From NCBI GenBank assembly GCA_002364735.1, contig DEZB01000048.1, positions 1 through 11,420 on the forward strand: a stretch of 11,420 nucleotides of DNA, in the 5' to 3' direction. Both the position numbers and the translations under genes were made by a program. The DNA is from Bacteroidales bacterium UBA3143. GTDB taxonomy: Bacteria > Bacteroidota > Bacteroidia > Bacteroidales > Dysgonomonadaceae. Shown piece after piece: positions 5,974 to 11,420 of this stretch. The notes under the pieces are model-generated. The model was not told the origin of the DNA, made no database searches, and saw nothing but the letters and a program-made list of their open reading frames with translations. Position 1 is the stretch's first letter. The number at the start of each line of letters is the position of its first letter.

Positions 5974-8796
5974 TTAATAATTGATTTCATAATTGCCTGA
6001 TGGAAATTTATAAAGAGAATATTCTTTGTTATCTTCAATTTTCTGATATTTCTTGCTGTTTAACTTGACTCCATTTACTATTGGATTCTTTTTGTTTGGT
6101 AAAGCAACAATTCCAGATGAGTTAGGCGGAATTGTGATGTTCCACTTTAGTTGCTCATCTTCAAGTTTCCAGTCACTAACAATTACACCATATGGAGATT
6201 TAACGCTCGCTTTAGCCCATGATAGGTGCGCTGTAAATAAAGGTTGGAATCGTATAGTTTTAAGTCCGTAGCCTGAATCATCGGGGCGAATGCCTGCCAT
6301 GTCTTCATAAAAACACACATCATAACCGGCATGCATAGGATGGCTATGTGAGCTTTTTTCAGCTGCTTTTTTACTTTTGTCATTTATAGGAAGTCTTTCC
6401 CATAAAGATGTAGCTCCTGCTTCATTAATCATCCAATCAAAACTATTCTCTCCTTTCTTTGTAAACAGATTATATGCAGCTTCAACATTTCCGTGTCTTG
6501 CAAGCATGCTTCCAATACGACCTATTCCAAAAATACCCGTGCTGATAAATCCTTCTGTTTTATCATTCATGCTTTTTACAATGGAATTCGAAACATCTAT
6601 TTCGTCGCCTTTTGGCACTAATTCTAAATCAAGAGCCATTGCATTAGCTGTTTGGCTACCGTAAGTTTTGTTTTTCCTATCATAAAACTCATTTACAAAC
6701 TCCTTGAAAATTGCAGATTTTAATTCTGCATATCTCCTTGCATCATCCTTTTTATTTAAAATGACGGCCGACTTTTGCATTATACTTACATCAAGATAAT
6801 GAAAAGCAGTTGATGTAAACTCTACAGGTGTGCTATCATTTTGATTGTACTGCGGAGGACACCAATCACCCAGTCCTTGATATATAATATATTTTGTATT
6901 CTTACCATACTTGTTAGTTCGTGCTGTATCTGTAGCAAGTGTTGAAACATAGTCGGTCCAATATTTCCTATCCTCATAAAACTCGGATAGGATTTCTTTA
7001 TTACCATAGTAAACATATTGCCACCATGGCAATTGAACTAATGCCGTTCCCCAGTCTGGAGATGCCACGCCACACAATCGTTTTCCTGGAGCTATCATAT
7101 AAGGCAGACCAGCCTTTTTTTCAGTATGATAAAATAATCTATTATATCTTTCATGAAAAAGTGTTTTCTTTTCCTCTCTCATTGCTCCCGATCGTATATC
7201 ATTCAGATATTTTGTCCAAAAGTTATTTGCTTGAAAATTAAGGTTTGCCATTTTAGCATATGGATGTGTGTCACCCAACCAGCCGCATTTTTCACGGTTC
7301 GGACAGTCTGTAGGTATTCCGTGAATGTTGCTCAATACAGTGTTGATTGCTAAGTCATGAAGGGTGTTAATTTGATTATCAGAGCAGCTAAACGTTCCTG
7401 TTTTATCCAAATCAGTATGAACAACCATCAATTTTAAAGTTGATGTATCAGGAGTACCTATAAATCCTGAAAGTTCGGCATAGCGAAAACCACTGTATGT
7501 AAATCTTGGTTCCCAACTCTCTTTATTACTTCCTTTTGCAATGTAGTTATATACGGGTGTAGGTTCTTCAGAATGATGTATCCATCCTAAAGAATTAAAG
7601 TTTAAGTTTCCTGCACTATCTACTTCTTCAGCTATACGTATTTTCAGGGACGTGTTAGCGGGTGAGTTTTCTATTGTTAAAGATGGAATACCAGCAATGT
7701 TGATTCCAAAATCGTATATCCAGTTGCCAGAGGTATCTTTCCATATTTTTTTTGCTGTTAATAGTCTTTTTTTCCTTATAGGCTCAATCATTTGAGGAAC
7801 TAAGTATGGAGGCTTATTGTCTTTGGCGATTACTGCTTTCTCCCAGCTATTATCAACTATTTCAGGTTCGCACCAGTTTTTCAATTCACGTCTTGCATCA
7901 TATGTTTCACCTAAAAAAATATTAGTTTTAACTACAGGACCTGACTTGTAACTCCAGCTTTCGTCACTTCCAAATACAGTGCTGCTTCCATCAGAATAAT
8001 CTACCATTAATTGGAAGCGGAGCATAGGTTTTCCGTAGCTGAAATTAGCCCCCCTCCATGCATCTTTCTGATTAAACCAACCATCTGCCACCATAACTCC
8101 AAAACAGTTCTCACCATTTAACAACTGGTCAGTTACATTGAAGGTTGTGTATAAAGCATATCTTTCATAATTCGTTGTCGCTGGATCTAAAAAACGTGTT
8201 GGGTCAACAAGTTTTCCATTTAAATAAAATTCATTTGCTCCCAATCCGCATAAATAAACAAGTGCCCTAACGGGCTTTTTATCTTGATTGCTTAAGTTGT
8301 AAACTTTTTTAAAATAGGGAGAAGCTTCAATATTATCCTCATTATAAGTTATCCATTTAGCTTGCCATGATTTTTCATTCAATAATCCTGTTAAGAAGTA
8401 GGCTGTTTTACTCCATTCACTTTTTTCATTATTGTTATTCCAAATACGTACACGCCAATAATATCTTGTTGCATCCGATTTAAAATCAAATTCTGGAATT
8501 ATATTAAATTGTTCATCAGATAGCTTTTTGCCTGAATTCCAAATATCAGCTTTCCCATCATTTAAAAGCTCTTCGCTACTGGCTATTTGAACCTCCCAAG
8601 CAGTCTGAAATAAACCTTGAATATTCGATTCTGTTTTCCAACTTAGAGAGGGTTCATGAGTGCTTTCAGGATTTATAAGATTGTTGCAAAGTAGGTCATT
8701 AACTCTAAAAAACAGTTTGTCATTAGCTTGAATAGATACTATTAGAGCATTAAAACAAATTAATAGGAGAACTTTGTAAAATGTTGATTTTTTCAT
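5974..8796 (-). CDS. GH78 alpha-L-rhamnosidase, secreted
   Basis: This enzyme removes terminal alpha-L-rhamnose from glycans by an inverting mechanism. Residues 1-24 form a type I signal peptide (MKKSTF start, cleavage likely after SIQA), placing it in the periplasm or outside. Domains in order: fibronectin-like sandwich (about 28-137), Bac_rhamnosid_N-type sandwich (about 175-340), a second sandwich (about 355-460), the (alpha/alpha)6 catalytic barrel (about 465-835), and a C-terminal sandwich (about 840-925). The signature DCPNREKCGWLGD gives Asp497, Glu502 (likely general acid) and Asp509; GATSLWERL gives Glu800 (likely base). The usual aromatic-rich GDWCPP loop is at 643-648. At 940 residues it is full length and intact. 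Its ATG overlaps the stop of the upstream lipoprotein gene as ATGA (8796-8793), so the two are probably translationally coupled. The exact glycan is not deducible. Confidence 0.95.
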   Translation of the reverse strand: MKKSTFYKVLLLICFNALIVSIQANDKLFFRVNDLLCNNLINPESTHEPSLSWKTESNIQGLFQTAWEVQIASSEELLNDGKADIWNSGKKLSDEQFNIIPEFDFKSDATRYYWRVRIWNNNNEKSEWSKTAYFLTGLLNEKSWQAKWITYNEDNIEASPYFKKVYNLSNQDKKPVRALVYLCGLGANEFYLNGKLVDPTRFLDPATTNYERYALYTTFNVTDQLLNGENCFGVMVADGWFNQKDAWRGANFSYGKPMLRFQLMVDYSDGSSTVFGSDESWSYKSGPVVKTNIFLGETYDARRELKNWCEPEIVDNSWEKAVIAKDNKPPYLVPQMIEPIRKKRLLTAKKIWKDTSGNWIYDFGINIAGIPSLTIENSPANTSLKIRIAEEVDSAGNLNFNSLGWIHHSEEPTPVYNYIAKGSNKESWEPRFTYSGFRYAELSGFIGTPDTSTLKLMVVHTDLDKTGTFSCSDNQINTLHDLAINTVLSNIHGIPTDCPNREKCGWLGDTHPYAKMANLNFQANNFWTKYLNDIRSGAMREEKKTLFHERYNRLFYHTEKKAGLPYMIAPGKRLCGVASPDWGTALVQLPWWQYVYYGNKEILSEFYEDRKYWTDYVSTLATDTARTNKYGKNTKYIIYQGLGDWCPPQYNQNDSTPVEFTSTAFHYLDVSIMQKSAVILNKKDDARRYAELKSAIFKEFVNEFYDRKNKTYGSQTANAMALDLELVPKGDEIDVSNSIVKSMNDKTEGFISTGIFGIGRIGSMLARHGNVEAAYNLFTKKGENSFDWMINEAGATSLWERLPINDKSKKAAEKSSHSHPMHAGYDVCFYEDMAGIRPDDSGYGLKTIRFQPLFTAHLSWAKASVKSPYGVIVSDWKLEDEQLKWNITIPPNSSGIVALPNKKNPIVNGVKLNSKKYQKIEDNKEYSLYKFPSGNYEINY

Positions 8797-10646
8797 TTTG
8801 ATGTTTTATAGATATAGTTAAACCTGCCTTCGGGAGCTACATCTCCATTTATATACCAATCCATTGGGTCGTTGTCTTGCATATTGTCAGACCATTTAAA
8901 TTCAAAATCCAGATTTTGACTGTTTTCAGAAATATATTTAATGGGGAAGCTGTACATTAGCATATTGTTTTCTAATGCTAATGATATTGTTTCGTTGTCT
9001 ACCCATTTTCCATTTGAATACTTCTGCAATTTATTTCCTTCCGTAATTCGATAATCATATCCATACCAATCATTATTATATTTTCTATCCGAATTGATAT
9101 AGAGAGTCATCCAATTGTCACTTTTCTCTTTACTAATATTATTTGCTGTTTGAGCGAAGAAATAAATATTTTCTTTGTCTCTTGCAACTTTAAGAATATG
9201 GAAATCGTTTCTCCCAGTTGTGTTTGTATATGTTATCGATGGATTTTTTACCGCTCCTTCGTGATTTCTATCTTGTGTGTCATTGGTGTAATCAACATAC
9301 ACTGGTTTTACATCATCCCAATCATTAAAGCTTTCAATTTTTTTTGGAGCGCTAACTGACGGATTTGAGTTCATGCCTTTATATCTTCTTATGTTAGCTA
9401 CTAATTGCATGTAATAATTATCTTTCATTCCTGCTGTAAATGTTGGCTCAATATCTCTGCTATATTCAGGACTTGCCTGATCACAAAAATAAGAATGCTC
9501 GGGATTATTGTCTGTTGTTTCCCATCTTCCTGCAATCCATTCATTCCAGCTTGTTATGAAAACATAAGGCACATCTTGTTCAAGGGCATAATCCCATTGT
9601 TCTTGAAAGTTATACCCGTGTAAAATGTCTTCTTCTGAATTAGCGTGAGATCCATTTCGATAGCTGCGTCCCCAATTATCTTTATTGCCATAATAAGCAG
9701 ATCCTCCCATTCCTGCAAAGGCATTAGGATGTTGAGATACAGATACGTTGATAATCTCTCTTTCTCCTTTATTGTTTGAGTAAACCGATTGTGGACGATT
9801 AAAGTCTATCCAAGGCCAACCATTTGCTTGTTCAGGTTCATTGGGCCATTGCGATTCTTTGTAGGAGAAAAACGATTCGAAGTCTTTATCTTTTGTTTCT
9901 TTTGTTCTTCCAATAATTAGGGGTTTATCGTCCAAATAGTGCCAAGTTGTAGGATAGTAATGAGGTGCACCTGTTTTATAAAAGGAGTCATAAATGTCTT
10001 GCATTGTTTCTCCAGATTTACTATTTGTATAATATACCAACTTAGGAGGATTCTTACCTTGTCTCTGAAGCGTAGTTATAGCCTTCATTAAAGCCTCGGA
10101 CTGTCTTTTATAGATAAGTCTATTTGTAGCATCCAACACCAAGAAGTCTACATTTGCATCAGTCAATAGTTTCATGTTTTTAAGATGTACCCAATAATCA
10201 TCACCGCTATAGTAGCCATATATAGGCTTCCCCCAGAAGTAATAATAACCTCTACTGGTAGATCCCCAGAATTTATTTTTGCCATCTTCTAATACTTCAG
10301 GATGTTGGGGTATTATTTCCGATAAATCCCAATATTTCTCAGATGTTTTTGATCCTTCGTCTCCTTGCCACAAGAAATAAAACATTCCAACTTGTTTGTT
10401 ATCTTTCAATTCACCCACATCTTCAATATTTGGTAACGCTCTCCCCAATTCATCTTGTCCAGCTAAAGGTGGAACAAATTCAACTTCTTCTACAGAGGGT
10501 GTTAAAGGTTCATTTTGATTACTCAGCACCTTGTTTCCCTCACATGATGCGCCCATAGCAAAAAGCGGAATGATGAATATAAACATGTAGTATATGACTC
10601 TAATAACAAAGTCACTATCTTTATTTGTTAAATTAGCGTATTTCAT
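8793..10646 (-). CDS. GH71/99-like lipoprotein with CBM9-like C-terminal domain
   Basis: This is a putative surface glycan-active lipoprotein. The N-terminus has a hydrophobic segment (18-32) ending at Cys35 (MGASC), a plausible but imperfect lipobox. Residues about 55-425 form a GH71/GH99-like barrel: VGMFYFLWQG, FWGKPIYGYY, DFLVLDATN (Asp172), NGWPWID, SVSQHP, QEQWDYAL, YVFITSWNEW (Glu369) and SRDIEP. In GH99 enzymes a second catalytic Glu follows three residues after the first; here it is Ala372. Residues about 435-617 resemble a CBM9-like beta-sandwich (ARDKENIYFFA, MTLYINSD, WYGYDYRI). The whole protein is a paralogue of the C-terminal 570 residues of the DUF5722 fusion encoded at 1453-5312. 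Its stop overlaps the GH78 start by four bases. A 146-base AT-rich leader separates it from the gene at 10793. Substrate unknown; a role on the same rhamnose-containing glycan is inferred. Confidence 0.75.
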   Translation of the reverse strand: MKYANLTNKDSDFVIRVIYYMFIFIIPLFAMGASCEGNKVLSNQNEPLTPSVEEVEFVPPLAGQDELGRALPNIEDVGELKDNKQVGMFYFLWQGDEGSKTSEKYWDLSEIIPQHPEVLEDGKNKFWGSTSRGYYYFWGKPIYGYYSGDDYWVHLKNMKLLTDANVDFLVLDATNRLIYKRQSEALMKAITTLQRQGKNPPKLVYYTNSKSGETMQDIYDSFYKTGAPHYYPTTWHYLDDKPLIIGRTKETKDKDFESFFSYKESQWPNEPEQANGWPWIDFNRPQSVYSNNKGEREIINVSVSQHPNAFAGMGGSAYYGNKDNWGRSYRNGSHANSEEDILHGYNFQEQWDYALEQDVPYVFITSWNEWIAGRWETTDNNPEHSYFCDQASPEYSRDIEPTFTAGMKDNYYMQLVANIRRYKGMNSNPSVSAPKKIESFNDWDDVKPVYVDYTNDTQDRNHEGAVKNPSITYTNTTGRNDFHILKVARDKENIYFFAQTANNISKEKSDNWMTLYINSDRKYNNDWYGYDYRITEGNKLQKYSNGKWVDNETISLALENNMLMYSFPIKYISENSQNLDFEFKWSDNMQDNDPMDWYINGDVAPEGRFNYIYKTSK

Positions 10647-10792
10647 ATTACATTTTGTGTTATTCGGATTGAAAAATTATAAATTTTATATTTGTTTTAA
10701 GAATTTCAATTGATCGATAATAAACTGTTAATCCAATTAAACTTAGAAAATATCATATTTAAAAGCACTAGATTATTTTATCCTATCATCTT
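10647..10792 (-). other. Leader region of the GH71/99-like gene
   Basis: This 146-base, very AT-rich gap separates the right-edge gene from the lipoprotein gene. On the minus strand it contains ATTGAAATT and, 22 bases later, AATTTTTCAAT, which could pair imperfectly with a two-base bulge. I found no exact TAnnTTTG promoter box; TAAGTTTA matches seven of eight positions but lacks a TTTG partner at the right distance. A promoter here is possible but not demonstrated. Confidence 0.25.
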
Positions 10793-11413
10793 CTACTTTC
10801 CTTGTTCCAGTTCTTGGATTAGCCATTTGACAAATCCGAGGTAAGAATATGGATCTGATTCTGGACCTACTGGTCTTTGTGAACCACAGCCATGAGGAAA
10901 TGCATTCAAATAGTAATACATATTCTCATGATGTTTAGGTAAACCTCTTGCCCAAAAAGCTTTCAACCAATCTCTTTCAAGAAAGTCGGTATAAGTTTCA
11001 CAACCTTTATACTGGTAAGGTCCGTAATAGAAAATATAATCCAATCCTTGTTCGAGAACCCACTTAGCTCCTCGGGCTATTTCCTCAGGATTTGATATTT
11101 CATTTCCCAGAGGCCAATAGCGATTAAACTGATGAGATTCAATACAGATGCCATCCATCGTGCTTATGATTGATCTTGCTTCGAGGTCATCAAGAAAAAC
11201 GGCAGGGTGAACAACCATTTGTATCAGCTTGTAATTATCATGTTTTATTAAGCCAAGTGCATAAGCATCTTTGAAGACTTTACGCTGATCGTCAACATCT
11301 CTTTGATGGAGTATTCTGGGGTCACCAGCAATTGGTCCGGTATCGCCATTTTCTTCATCATAGAGCCACCCTTCTCGACAAATGATTATATGCTTTACTT
11401 TAGTACATGACAA
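10793..11413 (-). CDS. Unrecognised protein, probable C-terminal half of a TIM-barrel-like enzyme
   Basis: I do not recognise the family. The open frame gives 206 residues from a TTG codon at 11413, with an in-frame TAA at 11419-11417. The start is unlikely to be real: the sequence opens directly into a hydrophobic strand (KHIIICREGWLYDEENG) with no signal peptide, although its neighbours are exported. Alternating strands and helices with polar residues at strand ends, such as GICIESHQFNRYW (about 127-139), YIFYYGPYQYKG and MYYYLNAFPHGCGSQ, resemble the last strands of a (beta/alpha)8 barrel. The protein is rich in Trp, Tyr and Phe, as carbohydrate-active enzymes often are. It is therefore probably the 3' part of a longer gene continuing past the window, with the upstream part either in another frame (a neighbouring frame is open to about 11397) or truncated. 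It precedes the lipoprotein gene by 146 bases on the same strand. Confidence 0.5.
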   Translation of the reverse strand: MSCTKVKHIIICREGWLYDEENGDTGPIAGDPRILHQRDVDDQRKVFKDAYALGLIKHDNYKLIQMVVHPAVFLDDLEARSIISTMDGICIESHQFNRYWPLGNEISNPEEIARGAKWVLEQGLDYIFYYGPYQYKGCETYTDFLERDWLKAFWARGLPKHHENMYYYLNAFPHGCGSQRPVGPESDPYSYLGFVKWLIQELEQGK

Positions 11414-11420
11414 AAATTAC

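Noticed and set aside
10678..10692. Near-palindromic AT stretch in the leader of the GH71/99-like gene
   Set aside because: Purely A/T composition makes such symmetry expected by chance, and the arms are not exact.

Overview
The window looks like part of a polysaccharide utilisation locus from an AT-rich member of the Bacteroidota. The evidence is: every supported gene is on the minus strand, most products are secreted or lipoprotein glycan-active enzymes, Shine-Dalgarno sequences are absent, and one lipoprotein has the acidic stretch after its cysteine that is typical of surface-exposed Bacteroidota lipoproteins. Genus and habitat cannot be read from the sequence. No SusC/SusD pair, sensor-regulator, transporter, sulfatase, tRNA, rRNA, CRISPR array or mobile element is visible here.

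Layout in transcription order (high to low coordinates): (1) a 3' fragment of an unrecognised, probably TIM-barrel-like protein at the right edge (10793-11413). (2) A lipoprotein with a GH71/GH99-like domain and a CBM9-like C-terminal domain (8793-10646). (3) A GH78 alpha-L-rhamnosidase overlapping gene 2 by four bases (5974-8796). (4) L-rhamnose mutarotase rhaM (5534-5851). (5) A very large secreted protein (1453-5312) split into two reading frames by one missing base near 4393-4400. Repaired, it would be about 1286 residues: signal peptide, beta-sandwich, DUF5722-type putative glycosidase, GH71/GH99-like domain and CBM9-like domain. (6) A GH43-type lipoprotein (273-1437) whose last 47 residues are out of frame because of one extra base near 418-420. 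The last 272 bases (1-272) have no gene but contain two inverted repeats.

Working model (inference): the cluster depolymerises a rhamnose-containing glycan. GH78 releases L-rhamnose, RhaM interconverts its anomers for catabolism, and GH43 and the two GH71/99-like proteins attack other linkages in the backbone or side chains. Ulvan, rhamnogalacturonan, arabinogalactan-protein side chains or a bacterial exopolysaccharide would all fit; the sequence does not decide.

The points most worth a second look are the two-catalytic-domain DUF5722/GH99-like fusion, its stand-alone paralogue in the same cluster, the Ala in both at the place of the second GH99 catalytic Glu, and the two homopolymer frameshifts, which are either base-calling errors or real decay.
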